Translations under genes and position numbers: made by a program
NCBI GenBank assembly: GCA_020628165.1
Contig: JAHDFM010000021.1
Location: forward strand, 1 to 64,000
Length of the DNA: 64,000 nucleotides
Reading direction: 5' to 3'
DNA from: Bdellovibrionales bacterium
GTDB lineage: Bacteria > Bdellovibrionota > Bdellovibrionia > Bdellovibrionales > UBA1609
Notes under the pieces: model-generated
What the model was told of the DNA's origin: nothing
The model's database searches: none
The model's input: only the letters and a program-made list of their open reading frames with translations
In this document: positions 19,414 to 29,062 of the stretch, one piece after another
Position numbering within the stretch: position 1 is the first letter of the stretch
How the letters are laid out: each line of letters opens with the position of its first letter

Positions 19414-21075
19414 ATGGAAAGAGTCTGGCTAAAATCATATGCTGAAGGTGTTGCACACGATATTGTACCCTTTGAACAAAAAAACTTAGCAGCCCTTTTT
19501 GATGAAACTTGCCAAAAATACGCTGACAACACGGCCTTTATTAATATGGGTTCTGAGCTCAGCTTTCGTGAAATCCATAAACTCTCTGAAGAGTTTGCTG
19601 GGTTTCTGCAAAACCACATTGGTTTGAAGCCGGGCGACCGCATTGCTTTGCAAATGCCCAACGTGTTGCAATTTCCCATTGCTCTTTTTGGAGCACTCAA
19701 AGCAGGACTGACCGTTGTAAATACCAATCCTCTTTACACTGAAAGAGAGATGGAGCACCAATTCAACGACTCTGGAGCCAAAGCCATTGTGATCCTATCG
19801 AACTTTGCCTCTAAACTTGAAGAGATCATTGATAAAACACAAATTGAAACTGTGGTTGTCACACAACTTGGTGATATGCTCGGCTTTCCAAAAAGCTTAC
19901 TCGTTAACACTGTTGTTAAACACGTCAAAAAAATGGTGCCGAAGTACAACCTTCCCAACGCCTACTCGTTTCACCAAGCACTCAACATTGGTGCCGACAA
20001 ACCTTTTACTCATGTTAACATCGACTCAGAGGACCTGGCCTTCTTACAATACACTGGTGGAACTACTGGCGTGTCAAAAGGGGCTATGCTTACTCACGAC
20101 AACATCTTAAAAAACTGTAAGCAGATCAAAGAATTCATGATGGTGATGCTCAAAGAGCAAGAAGAAATGATCGTAACAGCTTTGCCGCTTTATCATATCT
20201 TTTCATTGACGGCGAACTTTCTAAACATCTTCACCTTTGGTGGTACCAACCTGCTGATTACCAACCCAAAAGACATCAAAGGTTTTATCAAAACTTTATC
20301 TAAGTACGACTATACAATAATGACTGGAGTGAACACTCTCTACAATGCCCTCATGAATCACCCTGACTTTAACAACCTTGAGTTTTCTAAGCTAAAGGTG
20401 AGCATAGCAGGTGGAATGGCCTTACAGTCTTCCGTTTGTGAGGAGTGGAAAAAAAGAACGAACTCTTTAATTATTGAAGGTTATGGTCTGACTGAGTGCT
20501 CCCCGGTTGTGATCGTGAATCCACTCGATGGAAATGACCGCGTTGGTTCCATTGGCATCCCCGTTCCTTCGACTCACATCAAACTCATCGATGACGATGG
20601 CAATGAAGTTAGCAAGGCTGGAGAGCCAGGAGAGCTTTGCGCTAAAGGCCCGCAAGTCATGAAAGGTTACTGGCAACGACCTGATGAGACAAGTGCTGTC
20701 TTAGACAAAGATGGCTGGCTCAAAACTGGAGACATTGCAAGCTTTAGCGAAGATGGTTTCTTTAAAATTGTTGACCGTAAAAAAGACATGATTTTAGTTT
20801 CAGGATTTAATGTTTATCCGAACGAAGTTGAAGACGTCGTCTGTCAAATGCCAGAGGTGCTTGAGTGTGCCGCGATCGGCGTGCCCAACGATCACTCAGG
20901 TGAAGTGGTTAAAATTTTCGTCGTTAAGAAAAATAAATCACTCACTGAAGAACAAATCAAAGCTTACTGTAAAGAAAACCTCACAGGCTACAAAAGACCT
21001 CAGGAGATTGAGTTCCGTGATGAATTGCCAAAAACTAATGTTGGTAAAATTTTGCGCCGAGCTTTGAAAGAATAG
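19414..21075 (+). CDS. fadD: Long-chain fatty acid-CoA ligase (FadD-type AMP-binding enzyme)
   Basis: ATP-dependent acyl-CoA synthetase (553 residues) that activates fatty acids via an acyl-adenylate. The AMP-binding P-loop YTGGTTGVSKGAMLTH, the A5-type motif EGYGLTECSP, the motif GWLKTGDIASFSEDG and the linker DRKKDMILVSGFNVYPNEVE are those of FadD proteins. The C-terminal lysine motif PKTNVGKILRR is also present. The start MERVW at 19414 is chosen over the track start at 19390 because AAGGAGAGGTG precedes it at the right distance and FadD proteins start with a similar sequence. It is followed by an intrinsic terminator. Confidence 0.93.
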   Translation: MERVWLKSYAEGVAHDIVPFEQKNLAALFDETCQKYADNTAFINMGSELSFREIHKLSEEFAGFLQNHIGLKPGDRIALQMPNVLQFPIALFGALKAGLTVVNTNPLYTEREMEHQFNDSGAKAIVILSNFASKLEEIIDKTQIETVVVTQLGDMLGFPKSLLVNTVVKHVKKMVPKYNLPNAYSFHQALNIGADKPFTHVNIDSEDLAFLQYTGGTTGVSKGAMLTHDNILKNCKQIKEFMMVMLKEQEEMIVTALPLYHIFSLTANFLNIFTFGGTNLLITNPKDIKGFIKTLSKYDYTIMTGVNTLYNALMNHPDFNNLEFSKLKVSIAGGMALQSSVCEEWKKRTNSLIIEGYGLTECSPVVIVNPLDGNDRVGSIGIPVPSTHIKLIDDDGNEVSKAGEPGELCAKGPQVMKGYWQRPDETSAVLDKDGWLKTGDIASFSEDGFFKIVDRKKDMILVSGFNVYPNEVEDVVCQMPEVLECAAIGVPNDHSGEVVKIFVVKKNKSLTEEQIKAYCKENLTGYKRPQEIEFRDELPKTNVGKILRRALKE

Positions 21076-21091
21076 TTCTCTTAAATAACAA

Positions 21092-21114
21092 ATGACGTGC
21101 TATCTGCACGTCAT
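21092..21114 (+). terminator. Intrinsic terminator after fadD
   Basis: A perfect nine-base stem ATGACGTGC / GCACGTCAT with a five-base loop lies 17 bases after the fadD stop. It is followed within a few bases by a run of seven T. Confidence 0.8.
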
Positions 21115-21154
21115 ACCTAATTTTTTTGCAATCCAATGATTAACAATGATGGCC

Positions 21155-21508
21155 TTAAAAGAAATACTGAAGAACTGTTTTCAGCACATCAAGGTATTTC
21201 ACCCCGAAAACAATCAACGGTGCAAAAAACAAGCTGAGAGAAAAGTAGACGGCGAGAGTCCAAATTTCTCCAATAAAGTGAGACCAAAAGCTTTTGCACT
21301 TGGTGAACACATAACTTCTAAGCACAATCATAAAAAATAGTACTCCGAGCTCTGCCCAAAGCAGTGTCTTCCAGTCTACTTTTTGTAAGACTGTGACTAA
21401 GGCCTCTTGTCCGCCAGAGTTTGCGACGGCACCGACAAGCTTTTCTATAGCTTTTTTAATGGCTTCGTTCTTTAGAATTTCTGTCCAGTCTTGAGAAATA
21501 TAAAACAT
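21155..21508 (-). CDS. Small membrane protein of unknown function
   Basis: A 117-residue protein with a soluble N-terminal helix region and two hydrophobic segments (LLWAELGVLFFMIVLRSYVF and IWTLAVYFSLSLFFAPLIVFGV). No family was recognised. Its start lies five bases downstream of the stop of the conserved 461-residue gene, indicating cotranscription and possibly coupled translation. Confidence 0.65.
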   Translation of the reverse strand: MFYISQDWTEILKNEAIKKAIEKLVGAVANSGGQEALVTVLQKVDWKTLLWAELGVLFFMIVLRSYVFTKCKSFWSHFIGEIWTLAVYFSLSLFFAPLIVFGVKYLDVLKTVLQYFF

Positions 21509-21513
21509 CTTTA

Positions 21514-22899
21514 TTACGCAGAAAACATGTTTTCAGATTCAATCAAGTTTGATACTTCAGCAGGGACGAGCTCTTTCCAAGCAGGATCTCCGCTCACAAG
21601 AAGTTTGCGAACATCACTGGAAAGAATCGACGTGTTGAGTTCATCACACCCGGCGATGTCGACAATCAATTCGTTGCTGATTAAATGCTGGTAAAGGTGC
21701 ATGAGCTCGAGTTTTGGATTAAAACTTTTAGTGTTCAAACAAATTTCATTGGTCTTGAATGGAAAGACTAACAGCTCACTGTTCTCATCAAACAGCTGAG
21801 CGAGAGCCGAGAAAACTCCTCCCTTCACATCTTTGTAGTAGTTCTCATCAAAGATGCGTTCAAGTTGCGCACCACCAATGACCATAGCCACTTTTTTACT
21901 GGTGCTCTCGCGCAAATAATTTTTCACTTCATAAAATAAATTAAAATTAGAAATCAAAGTGTAGTAACCAACAGCACCTATGGTTTTTGCTCGAAACAAA
22001 TAATCCTCTAAAGTGAACTTTTGATCTCCGTGGGAGTCATGCCTTAAACTCATCTCCATTAATGGAAAAGGGTCTAAGTCCCCTTGAGCACTTTCGTTTT
22101 TCACTTGCTCAGTGCCTTTGGAGATGATTTCTAAGTTGGAATTCGTGATTGGACGAAAGGTTCCCCTTTGCACAATGATCGGTTTATTAAAGAAACAATC
22201 CGTCACTTGCAGCACATCCCCTTTAGGGTTAATGAGTGCTGCTTGCGAGTAACCTTTCTGCACTAACTTTAAAGCAACTAGTCGGTTGTTCACGTCTTTA
22301 AACTCTGGCCCTTCAAGACGTATAACATCAATTTCAACGCGTCTTGAATTTAAATTTTCAAATAGGCTGTCCATCAACTGGTCCACCGAGTCCATTCTAA
22401 AAAAAGCGGCATGCACTAAGTTCACCCCTAAAATCCCTAAGGCCTCTTGTTGTTGTAAACGTCCACGGTCTTTGATTTTTACATGCACAATAATATCGTT
22501 AGGTGCACTTCCGGGCTCACTGTGAAAACGAATGCCCAACCAACCATGGGGAACTGCACCTTCGCGACTACTGGTTGCCACCGTGTCGGCAAAAGAAAAG
22601 AATTTCGTGTCTACCCCTTTGGTGGCGCTCAAACGCTCATTGAGCAAGTCAAACTCATAGGACACCATTTGGCGAACTCGCTCTTCACTGACGTATCTGG
22701 CTGACTTGCCATAAATGGAGTCACTGAAGGTCATGTCGTAGGCTGAAATGGTTTTGGCCACAGTCTGTGAGGCAAGCCCTGCTTGAAAGAAGTGCCTAGC
22801 CACCTCTTGTCCGGCTCCTATCTCTGCAAAGGTTCCATAAATATGGTCATCCTTATTTATTCCAAGAGCTTTCTTACGTACGGTGGTGAGCGCTGACAT
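21514..22899 (-). CDS. Conserved cytoplasmic protein of unknown function
   Basis: A 461-residue soluble protein beginning with a strongly conserved-looking segment, DHIYGTFAEIGAGQEVARHFFQ, followed by AKTISAYDMTFSDSIYG. From memory, proteins with this start are widespread in Bacteroidota and Proteobacteria and carry inconsistent names in databases (including nucleotide adenylyltransferase and TonB receptor). There is no signal peptide or barrel here, so the latter name cannot apply. The N-terminal two thirds contain a well-ordered alpha/beta region (LGIRFHSEPGSAPNDIIVHVKI; LGILGVNLVHAAF), and the C-terminus ends in a repeated helical pattern. It heads a two-gene unit with the small membrane protein; GGATCC precedes the ATG. 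Confidence 0.75.
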   Translation of the reverse strand: MSALTTVRKKALGINKDDHIYGTFAEIGAGQEVARHFFQAGLASQTVAKTISAYDMTFSDSIYGKSARYVSEERVRQMVSYEFDLLNERLSATKGVDTKFFSFADTVATSSREGAVPHGWLGIRFHSEPGSAPNDIIVHVKIKDRGRLQQQEALGILGVNLVHAAFFRMDSVDQLMDSLFENLNSRRVEIDVIRLEGPEFKDVNNRLVALKLVQKGYSQAALINPKGDVLQVTDCFFNKPIIVQRGTFRPITNSNLEIISKGTEQVKNESAQGDLDPFPLMEMSLRHDSHGDQKFTLEDYLFRAKTIGAVGYYTLISNFNLFYEVKNYLRESTSKKVAMVIGGAQLERIFDENYYKDVKGGVFSALAQLFDENSELLVFPFKTNEICLNTKSFNPKLELMHLYQHLISNELIVDIAGCDELNTSILSSDVRKLLVSGDPAWKELVPAEVSNLIESENMFSA

Positions 22900-23018
22900 T
22901 TTGGATCCTTAAGTTAAGTCACTGAGTTTGTTGTATTTTTAATATAACAAATTTTTTTAAAGGCCAAAAGATCTTAAGAGCATTGCTGCCTTTGTGACTA
23001 GACTTTTTATGGGGCTAG

Positions 23019-23837
23019 TTATTTTTTGACCTTCACAGTAAGAGCACAGTGATCTGAAATGTAGTGATTATAAAAGCCTTTTTCTAAATAAGGAAACTCA
23101 GTATTGACCGGATCACAAGGACCTTTGACCTGCACACTTTCTAAATTCAAATGGCGCAACCACACTCGGTCAAAATAACGACCACCCCACTTAAAATACG
23201 TTGGTGGATGATCAGCAACAACTTTAAACTCAGCACCGAGCGCTATATTGATATAAACGTCATCATCAAACTCAAAAAGAGTCGACTCTTTTTTGTAAGT
23301 GTTAAAGTCACCGATCAATACCGTGCTTAAATCATTACCATTAAAGTCTTTTGTAAGCTCATTGATTTGAGCAATGCGAGTTTGTGTGTTTCTTTTGCCG
23401 GCTTTGAGATGAACGCCAACCACTTGAATCAGTTCATTGCCCTCTTTAAAAACAGCACCCATTGCTGCCCTCAAACCAAACCTTTTTAACTGCACTTCTT
23501 TATTGACAAAACTTTTTACTAACTCGACCCCTTTGTAACAAATGACAACATACTGGTGTTTCCCTCCAGACGCTTCATAACTCAAACATTGATAAGGTTG
23601 CATAATTTTATAAAACAATTCTTTATTAATGATTTCTTGAAAGACAAACACATCTGTTGTTTGAAATTGATTGTGAACAAAGTCGAGCAAGTGATCAGTC
23701 CGGTACTCATCACTTGCGACTCCTTCTAACTTTCCACCTAAGCCAAACCACTTAATATTCAGAGATGTGACCGTCAGCGCTTGTAAAAAATGAATTTGAA
23801 AAAGAAAGACAAAAAGAACTATTGCTTTGATAATCAC
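23019..23837 (-). CDS. Secreted endonuclease/exonuclease/phosphatase-family protein
   Basis: A 272-residue protein with a signal peptide (IVLFVFLFQIHFLQA), so exported. EEP-fold catalytic motifs are present: SLNIKWFG at the N-terminus, VFQEI with the metal-binding Glu, GVHLKAGKRNTQTRIAQI with the active-site His, IGDFNTYKK and the C-terminal SDHCALTV. The family includes DNases, sphingomyelinases and inositol-phosphate phosphatases. The LKAG and multiple Cys pattern suggests an extracellular nuclease, but the substrate is not determined. It is monocistronic, with a GGAGAGGG upstream of the ATG. Confidence 0.85.
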   Translation of the reverse strand: MIIKAIVLFVFLFQIHFLQALTVTSLNIKWFGLGGKLEGVASDEYRTDHLLDFVHNQFQTTDVFVFQEIINKELFYKIMQPYQCLSYEASGGKHQYVVICYKGVELVKSFVNKEVQLKRFGLRAAMGAVFKEGNELIQVVGVHLKAGKRNTQTRIAQINELTKDFNGNDLSTVLIGDFNTYKKESTLFEFDDDVYINIALGAEFKVVADHPPTYFKWGGRYFDRVWLRHLNLESVQVKGPCDPVNTEFPYLEKGFYNHYISDHCALTVKVKK

Positions 23838-24076
23838 ACCCTCTCCTTAGTTATGATGAATCAAAGTATTGATATGGAAATCTAATATGGCCAAACAAAA
23901 ATAGCTTTAAGAAAATTTAAGTTCTCAAGAGGCAATTAAATAGAGCTGGCATGACTCATTCAAATCTAACTTGAAGCACAGGTCTTTTTGGGGTGCTATT
24001 GAAGTCTTGCGAAAAGTGAAAACTGTTTGCCTTTCGAAACAGAAAGGCCAGCTTTAAAACTATAAAGTTCTAAGGT

Positions 24077-25546
24077 TTAAGAGTAATGCTCCGCAAACAG
24101 TTGCACCAACTGACCATTGCCGCCCACTTTTTGCAAAGCTCCTTTTGGAGACGTTATCCAACCATTGATATCAAAGTGCAACCACGGGATATCTTCAGCC
24201 ACAAACTTCTTTAAGAACATAGCTGCTCGAATGGCGCCGCCGTGCCCAGAGGTTGAGTTTTGAGTTTCGGCGAACTCCGAACGCAAACCCGTTGCACACC
24301 CAGGAACCAAAGGCATATGCCAGACTGGATCGCCCACTTTTAATGATAGCTTTTGCATTTTCGCAGCCAGAGCATCTTCATCACTGAACATACCGCCCAC
24401 TTCTAAGCCAAGAGCCACACGACTGGCACCTGTTAAAGTGGCCATATCGACAACGAGGCTCGGTCGGTCTTTCCCTTTGGCCTCTGAAACTAAAGCCAAA
24501 ATGTCAGCCATCACTAAGCGACCTTCGGCATCGGTGTTGTCAATTTCAACACTCATACCATTTCTTGCGATCAAGACATCACTTGGTCGGAAAGCATTTT
24601 CGGCCACTGAATTTTCAACGAGGCCTAAATAAAAATCAAAAGGTTGTTTACAGCCTGATGCAATTAACTGGTGGGCAACACCAAAAACACTGGCACTGCC
24701 ACCCATGTCTTTTTTCATCAAACGCATGTACTGACCCGGCTTTAAATTGATTCCGCCGCTATCGAAAGTGACACCTTTACCAACAAAAGCCACTGGCTTT
24801 TTAGTGTTTGGTCTGTACTTAATGTGCACCATGCGAGGTTTGTTGACACTTGCTTGCCCAACGGCAGAGAGCAAGTTCATATTTTCTTTAATTAACTTTT
24901 TATCGTCCCAAACAGTCACAGTCGTGTTTTTTAATGAAGAAAATAAACCCTTCGCAGCCTTTGCGTAGGTTTCAGGGTACAGCATATTTGGTGGTGAATT
25001 CACAAGGTGTCTTGCCATGTTGACAGATGATGCGAGCAACTGACCTTGGTCAACACTGGCTGCGTGCTGCTTGGTGCCTTTTAAGATACTAACTTGATAA
25101 TCTGTAGAATTATTTTGCTCGACGCAATCTTTGTAAGTGTAATGTGCAATATCGAGTCCAGCGACGGCTCCCTTCACCATTTCAGGGTTGCAATCGACAA
25201 ATATTAAGTGAACCTTCTTTTCACTTTGCCAGTTTTTAAGATGAGCCCCTAAGACATCACGAAAAAGAGCATAGTTGCCGACGCCATCAAAACGGGATCT
25301 TGAATTATTATGTTTCGGAAAAACAAGGTGAACAGAATTTTTTATACCATCAGCTTTTAGATACTCAGGTTTGCTTTTTATTTTTTCTAACACCCAATCT
25401 TGCAAGCTATCTTTTAACAACTTTTTGGCCTGACCAGCTTTGCCAAAAACGAAGACCTGAACTTGATCTGAAGACTGACTTGGCTCGTAAGCCTTGATGT
25501 ATTTAAAGCGACTATTCTTCAAAAAATTAAGTTGTTTCAATATCAT
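24077..25546 (-). CDS. pepA: Leucyl aminopeptidase (M17 family)
   Basis: Cytosolic dinuclear-metal aminopeptidase (489 residues) that removes N-terminal residues from peptides. The C-terminal catalytic domain carries the M17 signature NTDAEGRLVMADIL and the metal/active-site region GKGVTFDSGGINLKPGQYM, followed by MKKDMGGSA. The N-terminal macro-like domain is divergent (about residues 1-170), as is usual for the family. It is divergent from the EEP gene at 25738. The ATG start has AAGGAGC upstream. Confidence 0.93.
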   Translation of the reverse strand: MILKQLNFLKNSRFKYIKAYEPSQSSDQVQVFVFGKAGQAKKLLKDSLQDWVLEKIKSKPEYLKADGIKNSVHLVFPKHNNSRSRFDGVGNYALFRDVLGAHLKNWQSEKKVHLIFVDCNPEMVKGAVAGLDIAHYTYKDCVEQNNSTDYQVSILKGTKQHAASVDQGQLLASSVNMARHLVNSPPNMLYPETYAKAAKGLFSSLKNTTVTVWDDKKLIKENMNLLSAVGQASVNKPRMVHIKYRPNTKKPVAFVGKGVTFDSGGINLKPGQYMRLMKKDMGGSASVFGVAHQLIASGCKQPFDFYLGLVENSVAENAFRPSDVLIARNGMSVEIDNTDAEGRLVMADILALVSEAKGKDRPSLVVDMATLTGASRVALGLEVGGMFSDEDALAAKMQKLSLKVGDPVWHMPLVPGCATGLRSEFAETQNSTSGHGGAIRAAMFLKKFVAEDIPWLHFDINGWITSPKGALQKVGGNGQLVQLFAEHYS

Positions 25547-25737
25547 ACGAAAGCTCCTTCATGTGTCATCTAGCATTAATTTTCTAATTGCTCACCGGCT
25601 TCAATCCTAGAGTATTGCGACTTATAAAATCATTTTGAGTTATATAACTCATTGGTTGGTAACGCAACTTGTCCCTAACCTTTTCTCGAACATCATGCCT
25701 TGGCTGAAGCTTGCGATCTGGCGTAGTATGTCCATAG

Positions 25738-26700
25738 ATGGGCTCATTAAAATTAATGCTTTGGAATGTTGAGAATTTGTTTATTTATATAGATAAACCC
25801 CTTCAATCAGATTTGGCCTCTTTATCAGAAGAACAATGGCAGCGCCTTTCTAAAGCCACAACTCCTAATAAGTACCTGAATAAAATTTTAGACCTCAAAA
25901 GATGCATAAAAAACAATGACCCAGATATACTCATGCTTAACGAAGTGGGCGGCACAGAGTCCATTGAAAATTTTAACACCTACTTTTTAGACTCCGCTTA
26001 TCAAGCTCACCTCATCGAAGGCAACTCTGATAGAGGCATTGATGTGGGTTATCTTGTTAAAAAAAGTTTGCCTTATGATGTGAACTTATCCTCACACAAA
26101 AACACTCAAATTGATTTGCAATACCCCGGTGATGCTGCCGACAAAAAATATTATCTTTCCAGAGACATCGCAGAGCTTAACCTCAGTGCCAACAACCAAA
26201 CCAAGGCAATCCTTTTACTGACCCATTTAAAATCAAAACTAGATCCAGAAGGAATTGATACTGAAGGCATTACCCGCAGAACAGCTGAAGCTCGGTTACT
26301 CACCGATGTTTACATCGAAAAACAAAACAGCAATCCAGACACGCCCGTCTTTGTTGCCGGTGACTTCAATGGTATATTAAAAGACCCCAGGCACAGTGAG
26401 TTTCAGTACCTGCGCGACAAGACGCCGCTTGTAGATGTGCTTAATTATTCAAAAGCGTATAAAAATGAGAAAAGAGTCACCCAAGTACAGTTTCGTATGA
26501 ACCTAAGAACAGATTATCAATTTGATTATATTTTGTTGAACCCAAAATTCGCTAATAGGATTGATGAGAACGAAACTTTTATAGATTTACTAACTGACGC
26601 CAACAATTCTCCACTCACATTACCTAGAACTTTGGAACAAAGGTTCTCACTCCCCTCTGACCACTATCCTGTGATTACAAAAATTAACTTGTTAGATTGA
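25738..26700 (+). CDS. Endonuclease/exonuclease/phosphatase-family protein (cytoplasmic form)
   Basis: A 320-residue EEP-fold protein without a signal peptide. Motifs are MLWNVENLF, LMLNEVGG with the metal-binding Glu, LLTHLKSKLDPEG with the His, VAGDFNG and PSDHYPVITKI. The central insert with GNSDRGIDVGYLVKKSLP is common to the family. It may act on nucleic acid or phosphoesters; the specificity is unknown. It is a distant paralogue of the secreted protein at 23019. It is convergent with the receiver gene at 26861, with a repeat element in between. Confidence 0.82.
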   Translation: MGSLKLMLWNVENLFIYIDKPLQSDLASLSEEQWQRLSKATTPNKYLNKILDLKRCIKNNDPDILMLNEVGGTESIENFNTYFLDSAYQAHLIEGNSDRGIDVGYLVKKSLPYDVNLSSHKNTQIDLQYPGDAADKKYYLSRDIAELNLSANNQTKAILLLTHLKSKLDPEGIDTEGITRRTAEARLLTDVYIEKQNSNPDTPVFVAGDFNGILKDPRHSEFQYLRDKTPLVDVLNYSKAYKNEKRVTQVQFRMNLRTDYQFDYILLNPKFANRIDENETFIDLLTDANNSPLTLPRTLEQRFSLPSDHYPVITKINLLD

Positions 26701-26718
26701 GTTTGTGCAATAAATCTT

Positions 26719-26835
26719 ACGCTGTGCTCAAGATTGTCAGTTGCTTACTCACCAGGTCCTTCGCTACGCTCTGGATGACAGCTCTTGCTTAAAATAACAA
26801 TTCTTAGCTCAAAATGATGGATGCTCAGTCAATAT
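26719..26835. repeat. Degenerate ~20-bp tandem repeat, locus B
   Basis: Lying between two converging genes, this stretch contains one arm of the palindromic sequence GGTCCTTCGCTACGCTCTGG plus several degraded ~20-bp units of the type CGCTCAGGATGACAGCTCTT (for example GCTTAAAATAACAATTCTTA and GCTCAAAATGATGGATGCTC). The same unit occurs at about 44.9 and 61.1 kb. Confidence 0.7.
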
Positions 26836-26860
26836 AGCGGTGTTATCCTCTAAAAGAGGT

Positions 26861-27223
26861 TTATTCGTTAATGAGCTTTTCGACGGTTTGTTGGAACCTT
26901 TTGAAACTAAATGGTTTTTGTAAGAAAACACTTGCGCCTAAATTGTATGATTTGAATGACGTGAACTCAGTGTTCGATGATGACATCACTAAAACCTTTG
27001 GGGTGTATTTTAACTTTCTGCCGATAAAGTCGAGAACATCGTTGCCCGTTAAAAATGGCATTGATTTATCGGAAATCACCAGGTCATACATCGTGGTCGA
27101 CATCTTCTCTACACCTTCAAGGCCGTTGGCTGCCGCATCGACAACATGCTCTTTGCCTAAATAAGACTCTAGTAAACCTCTCATAAATGCGTCGTCTTCG
27201 ATTAGTAATATTCTTTTGACCAT
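26861..27223 (-). CDS. Stand-alone response regulator receiver (CheY-like)
   Basis: A 120-residue single receiver domain with no output domain. The acidic pocket (LLIEDD), the phosphoacceptor Asp in LVISDKSMP, the Ser/Thr position (VMSSSN) and the conserved Lys (LQKPF) are all visible. The start at 27223 is chosen over the track start (27262) because GAGGAGAGAGC precedes MVKRILLIEDD. It is the last gene of the NO-sensing operon and sits 25 bases after the Hpt gene. It probably receives phosphate from that Hpt protein and acts by protein-protein contact, or as a phosphate sink. Confidence 0.9.
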   Translation of the reverse strand: MVKRILLIEDDAFMRGLLESYLGKEHVVDAAANGLEGVEKMSTTMYDLVISDKSMPFLTGNDVLDFIGRKLKYTPKVLVMSSSNTEFTSFKSYNLGASVFLQKPFSFKRFQQTVEKLINE

Positions 27224-27248
27224 ATGCTCTCTCTCCTCAATGAACAGC

Positions 27249-27638
27249 TTATGCCGCCTCAACCTCTATCAATTCATCCAATTTGTCGTAAAAACTTAAG
27301 TACTCAGAAACGAGCGAATCTAACTGTTGAATGTCATTATTAATATGAGCCATCAAAAACTCAACATGCTGAAAGTTTTTTTCTTCATTCATATTCACAA
27401 GAATTTGCGACATCACTTCTTTAACTCGACAGTTGGTAAAGTAAGCATAAGTTGTACAAAGTTTGTGAGCTACGCTTTTGCACGCCTCAATATTCTTATT
27501 ATCTATGGCTTGATATAAACGATCCATATCTATACGTGACGTCGATATAAATAACTTCATCAATCGGTACATGAGCTTCTCATCGCCACCGGTAAACATT
27601 TCTATTTCTGAAAATTCAAATAATTTTGAGTTCATCAT
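27249..27638 (-). CDS. Histidine phosphotransfer (Hpt) domain protein
   Basis: A small (129-residue) four-helix-bundle phosphotransfer protein. The phosphorylated His lies in CKSVAHKLCTTYAYF, which corresponds to the AHxLKG motif. It relays phosphate between the receiver domains of hybrid kinases and a downstream regulator. Both adjacent hybrid kinases end in a receiver domain and lack an Hpt of their own, so this is the natural shared relay. The start is moved from the track's 27680 to 27638, where ACAGGAGAAAAG precedes ATGATG; the second ATG (27635) is equally possible. Confidence 0.85.
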   Translation of the reverse strand: MMNSKLFEFSEIEMFTGGDEKLMYRLMKLFISTSRIDMDRLYQAIDNKNIEACKSVAHKLCTTYAYFTNCRVKEVMSQILVNMNEEKNFQHVEFLMAHINNDIQQLDSLVSEYLSFYDKLDELIEVEAA

Positions 27639-27765
27639 CTTTTCTCCTGTATTAAACCACAAATTAATTGCTGATCTCATATATAATAATAGCTAGTAAA
27701 GGCGATTAAAATTGCAGGGAAATGTTAAATTAAACTCGATTTATTCGTTCAATTTGAGACGGGAA

Positions 27766-29061
27766 TCAACCCACTTGTTTTTTGTCTGTCATCGAAAGGT
27801 ATTGATTGATGGCATTGACTAAGTTCTCTTCTGAAATGGGTTTGACCAAACAGAGGTTCATTCCTGAAATGAGACACTTTTCCTTTTCGCTCTTTGTAGC
27901 ACTGGCTGTGAGGGCAAAAATGGGCACGTCCTGCCCTTGTGTTAAAGATCTGATTTTAGCTGTAGCCTCATAGCCGTTAAGAATGGGCATTTGGCAATCC
28001 ATCAAGATGAGATCAGGATTTTCAGCTTGAAACATCTCAACTGCAATTTTACCATTAACAGCCTCAAGCACTCGAAAGCCATTTTTTAATAAAAAAGTTT
28101 TTGTGATGAGCATATTGATGGGGTTGTCTTCCACCACCATGACAGTGCAAGCTTCTAAAAAAGCAGGAACCTCTAAGCTTTCAGTTTCAGTTACTAAGCT
28201 CGCAGACTCTATTGGTATTGTGATTGTAAAGATCGAGCCTTTTCCAATTTGGCTGGTAACGGTCAACTGTCCTTGCATTAGTGTGACTAGTTTTTTAGTG
28301 ATGGATAATCCCAACCCGGTTCCACCAAACTTTTGGTGAATGTCTGCTCCATCTTGTTTGAATTTGTTAAATATAGTTTCAATATTTTCTTGAGATATCC
28401 CAACGCCACTGTCTTTAACAGTGACTTCTAGGCCAGATTTAAGTTTTTTGACACTCACCTGAACTTGACCCTTCTCAGTGAACTTTACCGCATTGCCAAT
28501 GATGTTATAAAAAACTTGCTTCAAACGACTCTCATCACCCAAGAAACCATAATTATCAAAATTCGAAAACTCCAACTCAAATTGAATGTCTTTTTTATTG
28601 CATTTTGCCAACATATTGTTTTTTATTTCAAGAAATAACATTTTTATATCAAAGGGACTATTGCTCAGTTCAAACAATCCCGATTCTATTTTAGAAATAT
28701 CAAGAATGTTATTGATCAAACCTAATAAGGTTTGTGACGACGACATGATATGTTTTATCAAATTGCCTTGGTGCTCATTGAGGCCTGTGTCTTTGAGCAT
28801 TTCTGTGAGCCCCATAATGCCATTGAGAGGTGTGCGAATGTCATGGCTCATATTGGCTAAAAAATCTGATTTCGCGGCATTGGCTTTTTCGGCTTCTCTT
28901 TTAGCTTGCTCAAGCTCTGCCACTCGTTCTTTAACTTGATTTTCTAAAGATTGGTTCAAGTGATAAAGCTCTCTGCTTTTGGCTTCAAGCAGGCTCTCAG
29001 CTTCTTCTTGAGCCTTCTTGATGCGAGCCAGTTTTTTTCTTAAGAGCTCTACGTTATCCAA
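27766..29061 (-). CDS. Hybrid histidine kinase linked to H-NOX (HnoK-like)
   Basis: A 431-residue soluble hybrid kinase. It has an N-terminal coiled coil (residues 1-62) with no sensor or membrane segment, a HisKA domain with His73 in [15 protein letters not shown], a HATPase domain (N box IIGNAVKF, G boxes DSGVGIS and GGTGLGLSI), and a C-terminal receiver with Asp in [15 protein letters not shown]. Lacking its own sensor, it must be controlled in trans. The H-NOX gene ends one base before it begins, which is the arrangement known for H-NOX-regulated kinases where NO-bound H-NOX inhibits autophosphorylation. A phosphorelay to the Hpt protein downstream is inferred. Confidence 0.92.
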   Translation of the reverse strand: MDNVELLRKKLARIKKAQEEAESLLEAKSRELYHLNQSLENQVKERVAELEQAKREAEKANAAKSDFLANMSHDIRTPLNGIMGLTEMLKDTGLNEHQGNLIKHIMSSSQTLLGLINNILDISKIESGLFELSNSPFDIKMLFLEIKNNMLAKCNKKDIQFELEFSNFDNYGFLGDESRLKQVFYNIIGNAVKFTEKGQVQVSVKKLKSGLEVTVKDSGVGISQENIETIFNKFKQDGADIHQKFGGTGLGLSITKKLVTLMQGQLTVTSQIGKGSIFTITIPIESASLVTETESLEVPAFLEACTVMVVEDNPINMLITKTFLLKNGFRVLEAVNGKIAVEMFQAENPDLILMDCQMPILNGYEATAKIRSLTQGQDVPIFALTASATKSEKEKCLISGMNLCLVKPISEENLVNAINQYLSMTDKKQVG

Positions 29062-29062
29062 A

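Noticed and set aside
21514-22899. TonB-dependent receptor annotation for the 461-residue protein
   Set aside because: There is no signal peptide, plug domain or barrel strand pattern.
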